From the NCBI GenBank assembly GCA_038087015.1, contig JASBNA010000009.1, positions 310,001 to 374,000 on the forward strand: 64,000 nt of DNA, in the 5' to 3' direction. The position numbers and the translations under genes were made by a program. How positions within the stretch are numbered: the first letter of the stretch is position 1; the number at the start of each line of letters is the position of its first letter. The notes beneath the pieces are model-generated. The model made no database searches and had not been told where the DNA came from. It worked only from the letters and a program-made list of their open reading frames with translations. Source of the stretch: Cerrena zonata (lineage: Eukaryota; Basidiomycota; Agaricomycetes; Polyporales; Cerrenaceae). Positions 12,343 through 24,089 of the stretch are shown piece by piece.

Positions 12343-12639
12343 ATGTCTGACAAGGACTATACTGTTACCAACAGCGGTACCAATGATCAGGTTCGTTCTT
12401 CACGCTACAGTAACCCCTATTTCTGCTCGCTCATATGTGCTTGTCTGATCTTTAGGGTAATCATTGGTGCAGGCGCACCGATAACACCTCTGGTGATTCA
12501 GGATATCATTACTCCAATAAGTGCGTGCATCTCGTTTAGTTATTGCAGTAGATCTTTGCTTAACAATATAATCAGGGACGGGGGGTACTATTACAGCTAT
12601 TTGCAGAACGATAGGCCAGGGTGCGCAAAACTACATTAA
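12343..12639 (+). CDS. Tiny SNGY-rich protein, paralogue of the 48858-49202 gene, diverged C-terminus
   Basis: Three exons (12343-12390, 12456-12520, 12576-12639) give 58 aa starting MSDKDYTVTNSGTNDQ, then GNHWCRRTDNTSGDSGYHY. The paralogue at 48858-49202 reads MSGKSYTVTNSGTNSQ and GNHYCSRTDNNSGNSGYHY with introns at the same two places and phases, so the gene model is well supported by comparison. After YYY the two part: this copy ends SYLQNDRPGCAKLH where the other continues with Ser/Gly/Tyr-rich sequence. The diverged tail contains a 27-bp sequence repeated inverted at 12928-12954. No signal peptide; function unknown. It may be functional or recently damaged at the 3' end. Confidence 0.7.
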   Translation: MSDKDYTVTNSGTNDQVRSSRYSNPYFCSLICACLIFRVIIGAGAPITPLVIQDIITPISACISFSYCSRSLLNNIIRDGGYYYSYLQNDRPGCAKLH

Positions 12640-12954
12640 CCCAGCTTTGATACGCGACCACCTCGGCGTGTCGGCATGCGCCACAGGATTACCGTTTTAG
12701 GCAGTTTCTCCATCTCTGAAGTTTGACATTCTACCTCCAAAGCCCCATTTTGTATAGAAAATAACTGAGACAATTGAGTTTCCTATGTCAATGTCAAAGA
12801 AAAGAGTTTACGAACCTTTAGGATGATGGGTGTCGAGGATCTGGAATAGGTGAAAACCTATGAAGTGAGAAGCCGAGGCTGCCGGGTGGCGAAGCGAAAA
12901 GTCCGCCAAAGCGTAATTTTACAAGAACTGGCCTATCGTTCTGCAAATAGCTGT
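12593..12954. repeat. Inverted repeat pair, 27-nt identical arms
   Basis: The 27 nt at 12593-12619 reappear exactly as reverse complement at 12928-12954. Weaker similarity extends about 14 nt outward on each side. The left arm lies in the last exon of the 12343 gene. This could be the terminal inverted repeats of a small non-autonomous element of about 360-390 bp, or a rearrangement scar. No clear target-site duplication was seen. Confidence 0.6.
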
Positions 12955-13627
12955 ACCAGAACCCCAATGGATCCAAATACTATAATGATGGCAAGGGCAA
13001 ATCCAAATACACGTCACCCAGTGGCCATACCAAGACCAAGAGTTCGAAGAAGTGATTCAGGGAGATCCTACTCATCGCTCAGGAGGGTCATTAGGTGTGG
13101 AAACGATGCTGAGACGCATCTAGTTGTGTATACTATCACTTTCAATGGAGCCAAACAGGTTATCAATGGATGGCGTTGTGAGCGAAAGATCACTTCGAAT
13201 GCCATCGGCTGCCCGAGGATCCAGACTCATTGTCAAGGCTGAGCTAGACTCTCATTCTTCCCGCATATGCATTCTTACGACGTCACAAGGCCTCCGGTTT
13301 ACGCGTGCCTTCGGATCGGTAATTGTGGCTGGTTGAACATAGTTCTACGAACGGTGTAGAGAAACTCATGCTAGCGGCTGAGAAGCTCTCTACCATCCCA
13401 AAGCGGGAAGACAGGGAAGGGGCGTGGCCGTGGTCATGGTCGTGGTCGAAAGGTTGAAGGAGTTTCACCATAATGTAGGATGATCAACATGCGTGTATCT
13501 GCTATGTCATTCTAGGTCTACTTGATCCTAGAATATTGACACCTGGTTCTCGACCCTACATCATACTTTTTGATATCACTATATTTTACTCATGAAAGGC
13601 TAAAATCCCAATGTTACTATAAACATT
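12640..13627. other. Intergenic with possible gene remnant on the minus strand
   Basis: Contains the right arm of the inverted repeat. The minus strand at about 12935-13250 encodes fragments (MSLDPRAADGIRSDLS, SLLRTLGLG, and the hydrophobic FGFALAIIIVFGSIGVLVQL) that resemble pieces of a small membrane protein. I could not join them with legal splice sites without stops, so no gene is called. Confidence 0.35.
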
Positions 13628-15440
13628 TTATCTAACATTCCTTGATTGCAATTCCACCCGACCCACTATCGTAGATAGCTCCTGTACGGTTTCCTCTCCA
13701 ACAGGATCATCGGTCTCCCGAGATTGAGTGCTGTCAATGACCAAAGTTTCTAATATATGACCTCTATCCCGTCGAGCTGACAACGGACCGATAAGGGTCT
13801 TGAGAGATGCATCAGCAAACCCACTAGCCTCATCTAAAAACCCGATTCTTAATTCTTGGAGATGTGGTAAGAACGTCGGATTATTTCCACTGGCAAGACT
13901 GAGCAATTTTACCAGCCCTAAGCGTTGAGCCATTTCGTGCTCTGCAGTACTAAAAAGAACAGTCAATATCACTTTTGGGGAAGGAGACAGGTACCTCTTA
14001 CTAAGCAAAGTCATCGACGCCCGATGCATCCAGCCGTTCGTTCAAAATGAGTACTCGAGCACCCGAAATAAGGGGATGAAACCGATCGAGTAGGGCGTCG
14101 TACACTTGGAAGAAGTGTGCAGTTTGGGTTTCCATGGGACAGTAAGCGAAAAACAACGAAAATGTTGGAGGGTCTTCGTCAACAACGATATTTTCGTCTT
14201 CCCATCCTTGAATTTGCACCAATCTTTCGTTGAAATTTTCGACATGCTGCAAGCATAAATATAGGGTGCGTATCTCTCGTCTGATTGTACCAGTATGGTC
14301 CATTTTGGAGGATGTCTGTTAACGTCGGTGGCAGGGAAATCAGGGGGTCTCCATCCTCATGAACTCGGTTCTCGATGTTTAGCTCTATGTCGACAGCTTT
14401 CGAACGAAAGGGTAACTTCAAGATATTGACCATTCCAATATCACTTCCAGAAAGTCGGAGTCGCTGTAGGTATGGAAGGCGGGGGCAAGATACACGGGAC
14501 GATTTTGCCAATGTATAATACCATTCGGAGAAATTCTCGAGGGCTAATGATGTTAACGAGGTCTAGCGAAGAGAGGATGGCTCCTAGATCCTCTAGGGAT
14601 GAAGGACGTCCATCTCCTCCGTCGTGATCGATCCGAAGTGTTGTTAGAACTGACGCAAGAGGCATGCTGAACCAGGTGATGCCTAGTGTGACGGTATCGC
14701 TATTCAGGATACGAAGGTTCGGCATGCTTGCAAGAACCCGTCTCGCGGCTTCGGGCGGGATTGGATCTTGACACTGACTTTCCCAAGTCAAAGAGGTCAT
14801 TAGAGGGCAGTGAGGCCATGCAGTCGAAAGTATCAGGCTCAACATCCATATGAAGATGTTGAGTACGAGGTAAGTGAGGTAATATCACCTCCCATGAGTG
14901 CTGGTACTTTTTGGCGTCGCCACGCTCTCCCGTGATATGGAGGCCGAGTCGTATTGTTGTGGAGAGACGAATGAACTCTTGGAGGTGTCGATGGTCATAG
15001 GGTCGGCAACCATATATGAGCGAAGAGTTGCGGGCAGGAGAGGATTATATCCCGCCAATATCTGCAAACATGAGCCGCCGCTATCCATTGATAGTATTCG
15101 CGTCGATTGACGCAAATGAGCGATAGCGTCAGAAATATTTCGACCAGAATCTCGGGGGGCAGGAGCGAGTTGACTTTTGGAACGAATGAATTGAGGCGTG
15201 CCTGTATGGCAGCAACGATGCGATGGTGTTTGGTCAGGGAGCCTTGAAGTCCTTTGGAAACACCCCTATGTTCGTCAAGTAGGTCATTCAATCGTTTTTC
15301 GTATTCGTATATGGACGGCGTGTCGGGTATGAGAACACGGAGCTCATGATCCAGCCCCCTCTGTAATTCGTCTCTATGTCTCATTAGCATTATAAATGAT
15401 CAGAAACCATAGACACCTACATAGATGAAATAGTGTTCAT
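13628..15440 (-). pseudogene. F-box-like protein, family A copy 1, multiply frameshifted
   Basis: Counterpart of the intact genes at 15804-17608 and 46562-48372. It starts MNTISS with the same first intron, has the coiled linker (LLDEHRGVSKGLQGSLTKHH) and the F-box-like core (LPPEILVEIF...HVCRYWRDI). Homology then jumps frame near 15003 (after HIWLPT), near 14830 (before AWPHCPLMTSLTW), near 14540-14570 (before AKSSRVSCPRLP), and near 14300 (after TDILQNGPYW). The conserved last intron and C-terminal block (LPHLQELRIGF...LSTIVGRVE) remain. At least four breaks rule out a simple sequencing error. It lies in tandem with its intact neighbour in the same orientation. Confidence 0.85.
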
Positions 15441-15803
15441 TTGGTATGTGGTATTATCCCGCGCAAATGAGGCCTGAATGGTAAAGGAAGTTTATTATTG
15501 CGATAAAGGTGTCAGCAACTTGACTATATGTATACTGCGCGACATGTATAGGCTTCTACTCACCGCTACCTTCATGTATATACCGAGTACCTGTGCCCGG
15601 ATATTGCTGCGTGATACTGCGAGTGTGCGGTTTGGTATACTCTCCAACTTATGTTGCTGTGTAACATAATCATTGGTTCAGGATACGATCATAGCGCTCG
15701 ATAACTAGGATCATATCACGGTAACAAAGGGAATGGTCGAAGCAGTGCATTTTGAATTTTCGACGTTTCTACACAGAACAAGCGAGATACGCAGATACAA
15801 CAG
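15441..15803. other. Spacer between tandem F-box A copies
   Basis: No coding or structural feature seen. Probably the promoter of copy 1 and the 3' end of copy 2. Confidence 0.6.
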
Positions 15804-17608
15804 CTAATAGCAATACCACCCACCGACTTCATATCGTACTTCCACTCTCCCTACGATTGCAGATAGATTCTGCACGAGATCCTGCGCAAATTGGTGATGG
15901 TCATTGGGCGTGCTAGGATAGCAGTTGTCCACAATAATTAGATTCTCTAGCTTGTAACCTCTCTCCAGACGACTCGACAAGGGGCCTACGAGAGCCTTCA
16001 AGGAAGGATCACCAAAAGCCGCAACAGGCCCGATAAAACTGATTCTCAATTCCTGGATATGTGGCAATGACACAGTATCATACATGGAGCCGAGCAATTT
16101 AGCCGATCCCAAGCATTGAATTATTTCGTGTTCTATCTGAGCCGCGAGCCTTCAAAAATGACATGTAAACATTACTACCCAGGGTGACGAAGTGACACTT
16201 ACAGATGATTATCGGTAACCGACACCCCTCCGTCAATGTGGAGCACTCGGGTATTCGAAACCAATGGCCATAATCCAACTATCAACCTGTCATACAATTC
16301 AAAAAAGGAAAGTGAGGTTTGAGGATTCCGGGACGGATAATCAAAGAAGAAATCAAGAACTGGAGGTTCTGGATATGCAACTTGATCGCCCTCCCATATT
16401 TTAATTTGAACGGTCCGTTGAAAGTCTGAGCAGCGAATGTTGATACGACAGACACGTATTTCTCGATTGAGCATCCCCTGTGGTCCACCTTGGAGGATGG
16501 TTGTCAATCGGGAATATATGGACATCAACGCCACTCCATCCGTATAGTAACCGTCGGCGTTCAGCTTCATACCAATAGCCGCCGAGCGGAAGGGCAGCTT
16601 CAATATATTGGCTACTTCAGTATCAATGCCGTGTAGCCGAAGCAACTGCAAGTGCGGAAGCTGAGGACAGGACACATGCGAGGACGTCGAGAGTTTGTAA
16701 CACCCTTTCCTTACACCCTCGAGAATTAATGTCGTCAACGACGTCAATACAGAGAGCGCAGCCCCAAGTTCTTCTAGGGAGGGCGAGCTACATCTGTTGT
16801 GGCAAATCTCCAACGATGTGAGAGTTGATGCAAAGGGCATTTTGAACCACACGGCGCCTAGGATATAAATGTTGCTCGTCAGGCTACGAAGATTAGGCAT
16901 GCATACGAGAGCGCTGTGCACAGCATCTTTTGAACGGAAAGGATCAGCATCAGGAGGTACTTTCCAAGCCAGAGAGGCCATTTGTGGGCAATAAGGCCAG
17001 GATGTGCCAAGAGGAGGGATAATCCTCATAAGGAGAGATCGAGTGCGGGACAAGTGGGGCGCAATAGCTTCCCAGGAACGAGAGCCATCTTCATCATCGC
17101 TGTAGTAATCATCAACATGGAGAGTGAGAGGTGTCGTGTCGGAAAGGCGAATGAGCTCCTCGAATTTATGGTGGTCGCGGGTGGGGAAGTGTATATCGGA
17201 AAATAGTCTTGGAAATGAGAGGGCTACATCCCGCCAGTAACGACAGACATGGGTGATCTTCATCCAATAATACTTGTCGAACTGTAGTTTATACACGTGT
17301 ACAAGTTGCAGAAATATTTCAGCCAGGATTTCAGATGGCAGAATTGAGTTGATAGTCGGAACGAATGAGTTGCGATGAGCCTGGATAGCAGCAACGATAC
17401 GATGATGTTTGACCAATGAATCTTGAAGTCCCTTGATGATACCCCTCTGTTCCTTGAGCAAGCAGTCTACTTGCTCCGTTCCGCTGACTGACAACCGGCT
17501 GAATAATTCTGTGTCCAATTCATGTTGAATTTCACGACTGGATTTACGGTGTTAGCTTAGAATGGTGCATGACACTCAGATCACGTACATGGATAAAACT
17601 GTATTCAT
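15804..17608 (-). CDS. F-box-like protein, family A copy 2, intact
   Basis: Predicted 566 aa from three exons: 17589-17608, 16203-17537 and 15804-16149 on the minus strand. The 20-nt first exon gives MNTVLS and the intron (GTACGT, CTAAC, CAG) joins to REIQHELDTEL. Residues of about 25-60 form a likely coiled segment, then an F-box-like core (LPSEILAEIFLQL, HVCRYWRDVAL). A long leucine-rich body follows, and a third exon with LPHIQELRISF and LSAIVGRVEV. The same intron positions occur in the copy at 46562. Probable role is substrate recognition in an SCF ubiquitin ligase; substrate unknown. Such families are often expanded in Agaricomycetes. Confidence 0.85.
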
Positions 17609-17930
17609 TGCGTTTGCGTGTATATGAAGTCTGGTATAATACGAGAGTGCACTGCGGCAAGCTTGTTAGGTAACGCTGTAGGTTAATAATGTCGCATGCA
17701 TGCGTTTTGCCCTATATTCACCTGGATTAGATCAGTACCTGCGCAGTACTGCGCGTGAGTAGAAAGCTGTCGCGGTTGTCCAAGCCGACTTGTAAGTGAC
17801 GAATGAACAGGCTAAGTTTCAAAATTTCAAGCCGCAAGGATGATCGCAGCAAGTAGTGGCTATGAGTAGCGCTCAACAGTCACTACTTACATATCGGCTC
17901 AAAGTCCTTGAATCAACTTGCACCTACGCG
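17609..17930. promoter_or_regulatory. Divergent promoter region with two perfect palindromes
   Basis: Region of 322 bp between the divergently transcribed F-box A gene and the phosducin-like gene. It contains CGCATGCATGCG (17693-17704) and GCGCAGTACTGCGC (17741-17754), both perfect palindromes about 37 bp apart, possible binding sites for dimeric regulators. Confidence 0.45.
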
Positions 17931-18897
17931 ATGGCAATCAACGCTGACGAGGACACCGAATTGTGAGCGTCATCGTCCTTATGAATTCAACCCGATCTCT
18001 AAACTGTTCAGTAACGACGCTCTGCGAAAGCATGGCATTCTACCTCCTAAAGAAGCCCCTCCACCCTCTCCATCACCTCCACCTTCGCCAACGCTCCAAG
18101 ATACATTGGATGATCTTACACTCTCGGATATTGAAGAACTAGGTGAAGATGCCAAAGATGATGAAGCAGAACGAATGATCGAGCACTTTAGACGACAAAG
18201 ACTAGCAGAGTTGAAGAAGCTACGGAAAGCTAGGTTTGGGAGGGTGTATCCGATTGGTAGGGATGAGTATACGAGAGAAGTTACAGAAGCAAGTAAAGCA
18301 GATGTTGAGGACGAAGAAATGAAGGGCAAAGGAACCGGAGTTGTATGTTTTTTGTATAAAGACGGGTAAGTTTACACCCATATACGCATACGATTAGTCT
18401 GTGGCCGTACTAACCCTCTGGTTAGAATTCCTCGGAGTAACCGTACATTTCAACACCTTCATACTTTGGCTGAGCAACATCCAAGCACAAAGTTCGTGTC
18501 GATAGTTGGAGACAAGTGCATACCGAACCTCCCTGATACCCGGATACCCATGCTCATCATTTACCGGAACGGTGAAGTCCTGAATCAAATTGTGGCATGG
18601 GGAGCAGATAGGGAACGACGTATAGAAGGTAAGCCAATGGGTTTTGCTGTTTATTGCTCTTCTGACATGGTATTCTGTGTACTAGAGCTCGAGGCTGTCC
18701 TGATCCTGGCAGGAGCAATCATACCTGAACGTAGAAACCCCGAGAAGAAACATCATTCAGATTCAGAGGATGAAGATGAGTCTGACAATGATAGATCTTC
18801 GAGAATGCGGTCGGCTGCTACCAGAACAAACGGTCGAACCGCGAAGAATATCAGAGGAAAGAAACAGGAAGACTCGGATTCGGACTTTGACTTATGA
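17931..18897 (+). CDS. PLP2: Phosducin-like protein 2/3 family co-chaperone (thioredoxin fold)
   Basis: Cytosolic co-factor of the CCT chaperonin in actin and tubulin folding in the known family. Four exons (17931-17962, 18012-18365, 18426-18628, 18686-18897) give 266 aa. The first intron restores the family opening EDTEFNDALRKHGILPPKE. A Pro/Ser spacer is followed by a charged helix (MIEHFRRQRLAELKKL) and FGRVYPIGRDEYTREVTEAS. A thioredoxin-like domain (VVCFLYKDG, FVSIVGDKCIPNLPDTRIPMLI) lacks a CXXC pair, as expected. The acidic Ser/Asp-rich tail ends DSDSDFDL. All junctions keep frame. Confidence 0.9.
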
Positions 18898-19026
18898 TTT
18901 GTATCGATATTTGAATTCACTTAATGTATTTGTAACATTTACCAGTCTTCGCAGCCTTGAGTTCCATGAGAAACTAGGTGGAATATCCTCGATAAACTAT
19001 CAAAAAATCCCCGTCCATCCCATTTC

Positions 19027-22000
19027 TTACTCCGCATTCAACGGAGGCAACGCCACTTTCCGTCCTTCAACGGGCCATACTTCAGTCAACGTATCAGCAT
19101 CCCACACTCGTCCACCTCTCACAACATATCTAATCTTCGTACTTCCGCTAATATCTCCTTCGAGCAAATCGACACCGGGTTGGTAAACGAGGAAGTCGGC
19201 AAGTTTACCCGGAGATACGGAACCAATGGAATCCCAAAGTCCAAGGGTCTTGGCTGCGTCAGAGGTCGCTGCGCGAATGACCTAGCGCATAAAACGTCAA
19301 TTGGGAGAGTGGAATTAGCATTTGAAAAGGCTACGCACTTCGTAGTTCGACAAGCCGCCCGCCTTGGCGAAGAACATCTCCTTGTGGTAGTTGAGACCGA
19401 GAGGCGGTTCACCGTGGGCACCAATGTGAGCACGAAGACCCTTCTGAATCATCTTGGCAGTCGATGCGGAGGTATTGAATAATGCATATGCTGTAAACAG
19501 ATAAAAGCGATGAGAAGGGTGTACGCTCAATTTCCGACATATACTTACAGTTCTTCGGCCTCGAAGTCGATTCAGACAGACTTTCGAGAATATCATGTCT
19601 CGTGAATCTTCTCAATTTAGGATCATTGGGGATGTCTTCATCCGCCCAAACCTTCTGTTCACCGAAAACGCCACCATAGTTGACGATATGAGTTGGGGTA
19701 GAGCCAGTCCCACTCAATGCGAAGAGTGTGATAATGTCATCGTATAGTTGAGGAATTGGCAAAGGGTGCTCGATGGTTGTCATGCCTATAACAGAATCAG
19801 AAAGGTCGTGGATTGATAAAAGTAGTGAAGGTACGTACCATCGACAATGTAAGTTTGATCCCAATCGTAGTTCATGCCCTTAAAACAGAATAGTAACGTC
19901 AGGGGCAAGAATGGGGTGGCATAACAGAATACTCACACCCTCAGGCACGCAGAGCATGTTGAGCTTTCTAGCAGCGAGCAACAGTCTTTGCCTCGAAGCA
20001 CTATTTAGGACGCTAATTGAGCACTTTCAAAACAGCAAAGTCCACGAAAAATACGAACCGAGCGGGGAGGTTGTAATTCTTGTACGAGAAACTTGCAGGT
20101 CCACCTTCGGCCTTGATACGAATAAGAGCAGAGAAAGCCTCTTCCATGTCAATGATATCTTGGTGATATGCTGCTGCTCCTGCGCCGTAGATAATGGTTC
20201 CTGTTTGGAAAATTCGAGGTCCGACCGTTTGACCACTTTCAACGCGGAAACGTTCCCAAAAGCCTCTAACATTGTCTGCACTTGGACTGGTAGGGGGATC
20301 AAATCAGTTTACGGAAGGAAAAAGGGCTAGACCGAGGGCGTACTTGTGCAGCGTAGTCACACCGTAGGCAAGGAATGTCTCCAATTCCCATGACCGCGAA
20401 GGGTAATAATCCCCAAACCCATTCCAATGCGCATGTACGTCGATAAAACCAGGAATGATGTATCCTCCTTGGGCGTCGAATGTCTTGGCACCAAAAGGAA
20501 TGTACGCTGCAGCATCACGCATGCCTACAATTGCCTCAATCGCACCGCTTCTTACGACGACAAGAGCGTCATGAAGGATGTCGGTGTTGAGATATCCGGA
20601 GTCCATAGTGAGGATGGTGGCATTGTAGATAACAAGGAAGTCAGCGTTGGGGAGTGCGGTTTCGTTAAGACTGGGGTTGCGAAGGACAGCAGCGGATGCA
20701 TCTTTCTTGAGACGAGTGATGTCTGTTGGATATTCGACGTTTAACTCCTCATATTTGAGAAGCGAACTGGTGCATTTGAAACCGAAGTGAACGGTGTCTT
20801 TCTTGATCTCGTCTGAACATTTGGATAGTTGAGACAGCTCAAGTGAATGCAAGTAAGGTCCTGTAATTTGATTTTGAACGTGCTCAGCGTAACCCGGAGT
20901 TAAATATGGGTCAACTTACCGAGGAACCAGAACAATGTCTTCCCATCCCCACTCCAAGCCAAATCGTGACCACCATCAACACTGAGCCGGGCAAGTTTCT
21001 CACTTGCATTCCCTGGTTTGCTCCATACAGGTGTATCGACGTTGGCGCCAGGTGCAAAGTACACATGGTAGAAGTCAATAAATGCAACGTCGACAGACTT
21101 CTCACTGATCGTACTGCCAGGAGCTGCAACAGCGATTTCCATAGCCATCTCTCCGCTCGCAATCGGAGTTTCCGTGTAACGACCATTCTCATCTGGCCCA
21201 GCGGTGAGATCGATGATGTAGACATCTTGACTTTGTTCGACCAAAATCTTCTTGTTATTGTCTATCCAGCGGATTTTCGTCTTCGCAGGATCGTCGAAAC
21301 TGGGACTAGATGCAATGAAGTGTACGTCTTTGATAGCAAGCTTCTTGGAGCTGATTGCGGACCCTGACGGAAGAGCGAGAGTACCAATGTATAAACCTGC
21401 TCCCGCGGTGGCGACAATGTCTCCCGTCATGTAATCCCCAGAGGTTTTAATGAAAGCAACGAGACGTTCGTCTTTGTGACTTTCGCATAGAGTTGGTGCA
21501 AAGTAACGGCCGAGAGGTAGTCCGTCAATCTCGTAGGCGATACCAGAGGTCAGGTTGGCAAGTTCGAAAGCTGAGAAATTGATATTGGACCAGCGTGCTT
21601 GGATAACCAAGTCATTTGTACCGGGAACGAAGGAAGGCGAATAATAAGGAGCATCGGTGTATACTGACGGGATCCTCTCCGGTTTGGATGCCTTCTTGTG
21701 TCCTACTGAGTGAACATAGGTAACACCAGGACCTTGGAAAACGACTTTCGATCCATCGTTGTTCACACGCAAATCTGTGAATGCGTATACCTTCTGAGTC
21801 TTTGCAGTCTCGAGGTGTCTCAAGTCGGTATAGCCAGTGACCGTATCAGCGAGACGTTTCTCGATGTGCGCCGTGAACTTGATGGGTTGCGGAGAGCCTG
21901 AGCTAACTCTCTCGCCTTGGTCATTGACTGTTAAGGGAATGTGGTAGATTTGACCGGCAGCCCAGATGATGACGGCGTCGTCGTTGGGAGTGAAGGCGTA

Positions 22001-23462
22001 TGACGGGTAAGTGCCCATTGGTGCCGAGATGACTCCGAGGTCGTAGGTAAGACCATGCCAAATGTTGTGGATTGTACCAGTGACGAGATCCCTGGAATAA
22101 TATATTAATGCAAGAATTCAACGGAATGTGGAAAAGTACATACTTTAAAACAAGAGCTTCCTTGTCTCGAACACGGCGAACGAAAGCCAGAGTGCGTTGA
22201 TCACGAGAAAGCTCAGGTCGAGTTGCACCTCCCGGCGAAGAGCTGACCAGTGTCTCAGTTTCTCCGGTAGTGAAGTTTGTCTTGAAGATAGAGTAAATTC
22301 CAGAGTGTGCGTCTACAGTCCCTTTAAGCAACACTGGTTGAAATCTCAGCTAATGCTAATGTGCATACCTTTGCTGTAGGTATACTCCCCGTTGATATCC
22401 TTCACGTTCTTGGAGTAGATAAGGGTATCTTCACTAAGCCAAATAAATTGTTCAGGACCGATTTGCTGGTCACCGTATTGCTCTGGTCCCCAGCCTGCAG
22501 GTAACGTTCGTCCCACCAAACGTTTTCCGCTCCCGACCTTGATCGTTTCCTTAAGCCCAGGGATGTCAAACTCCCAGCCTTCACCAGCACCGAGACTGCG
22601 ACTAGATGTGTACCACTTCGTAGTAATGAGTTTCTTGCCAGAGGGATGGAAGCGGGCGTCAGAAACCCAACGATAGGTCTCGTTAGTGACACGGTGCGCT
22701 GTGAAGAGAAGGTTAGTACGGATTCGAAAATGATAAATAATATATTTACCATTAAGACGGCCTTCTCTGGTCAATCGGCGAACTTTGCTGTCCTCACTTT
22801 CCGAAAGAGTACGAGCCAACTCCTCCTCTTCAGCATTCTTGGCCATAAGCGCAGAAAGCAATTCGCCGGAGGGACTCTCAGATCTAACGTCCATGTTTGC
22901 GCAACCCTTCCATTCTGTTATCCAAATGTTCTCGACACCAAGTCCGGCATCACTGCGGAAAACAAGCTGGCTCCCATCCGGTGAGAAATGAGGGTCGGAG
23001 TCGTGAGGGATACCGAGAAGTATGGGTCTAGCTTTAGTCACTGCCTCAGAGTCAAGGTTCTCTTTCGAGTATGCGTCGCCGGGTAGACAGTAGATATCTC
23101 CAAGTATGTCAAAGGCAACATCCCCAGATTTTGGGTGAACGTCAAGCCTCAGCCAAGTGCCTTCTGTTACATCATACTCGAGCAGACGAGGGAATGGGTA
23201 GTCCGTGGAGATATCCCAAGGGGAGTGTTCTCGAAGAGGCCAAATATTGTCTTCCCACTGATCTGCAGGATCAATGAAGTTGTGTGCGCCCGAGAAGGGC
23301 TTGAATGACGCGTCGTGTCCATTGAAATAGTCTCTGAACAAGTGTCAAGGTACCGGCGAGTGAAATTAACGAGACCACATTGAGTAATCTGTTGAACTTG
23401 ATTGACCTCCTCCGCTTTGGAGATGCGCTCAAGGGTAGCACATCTTCTTGAATAGGTTTCAT
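19027..23462 (-). CDS. Beta-propeller (TolB/PD40-like) plus amidohydrolase fusion protein
   Basis: Large multi-exon protein, roughly 1,200 aa. The N-terminal half has repeated PD40/TolB-like blades (DPHFSPDGSQLVFRS, WVSDARFHPSGKKLITT, ATRPELSRDQRTLAFVRR, SVDGGHDLAWSGDGKTLFW). The C-terminal half is an amidohydrolase with the metal-binding GFIDVHAHWNG motif, then GMTTIEHPLPIP, AHIGAHGEPPLG, and the usual ending GKLADFLV. This architecture is best known from secreted bacterial hydrolases. The start chosen is the ATG at 23460-23462 (MKPIQEDVLPLSASPKRRR). The first junction is uncertain: the frame before DYFNGHDASF could come from a 78-nt intron that removes a hydrophobic segment (LLNVVSLISLAGTLTLV), or that segment is a real type II anchor and the frame needs another explanation. 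Substrate unknown. Confidence 0.8.
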
Positions 23463-24089
23463 GTTCCTTGTAGGTCTGGGCTTCAGCTCACTAGGTAGGT
23501 GTTGAGCTGAACACAAGTTAGGAAGTTATGGATTGTTAGACACCTGTACAGTGGTGTAGCTCACCTGAGCAACCTCTGGAGTCCCGTTGTTTACACCTCC
23601 GCGTAGGATGCCTTCAAAAGGACAGGCCTTCCACTGTCAGTCCAAGGATGGTCGTTCGAAGTGAACCTTGTGGCTTCTCGAGCGAATGCCATACGTTACT
23701 TTCCCATCATTACAATGATATCATGGGGATATGGCGTAATATCGTCCCAAATAGAAACTCATAAAATATTATACTACTCTTTTTCTCTTCCTTGAGGTCT
23801 AGCCGTACCTATAGTCAGGTCCATACGTGTAAAATTGGTTGGCCATTGATGTAGGTAGATGGTCGATTAATATTGAGTATAATATTAGTTGAATATTCTA
23901 TCGGGCGCCTAGGTCGAGCATTCCGTGTAGCCGCAATTTCAAAAACCCGCGGCCGTTCACTTGACATTCGCCGCTACTTGGGTTGGTGCTTGACATTGAA
24001 CTTCATGTACATGTTTGACAACATATCCAGTCAGACGTTGTACCTACAGTAATCTATAGCCCTCCGGAGGGCTCTCCTACACTTGCAAC
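23463..24089. other. Divergent intergenic region, 627 bp
   Basis: Between the amidohydrolase and the FG-GAP protein genes. AT-rich with no coding motif. It ends with a perfect 16-bp palindrome, listed separately. Confidence 0.6.
24058..24073. repeat. Perfect 16-bp palindrome just before a start codon
   Basis: AGCCCTCCGGAGGGCT is its own reverse complement and ends 16 nt before the ATG at 24090. It could be a dimer binding site or an RNA hairpin in the 5' leader. Confidence 0.6.

Noticed and set aside
12850..13242. 130-aa plus-strand frame
   Set aside because: Composition is random, with no homology or good start context; the minus strand has equally plausible fragments.
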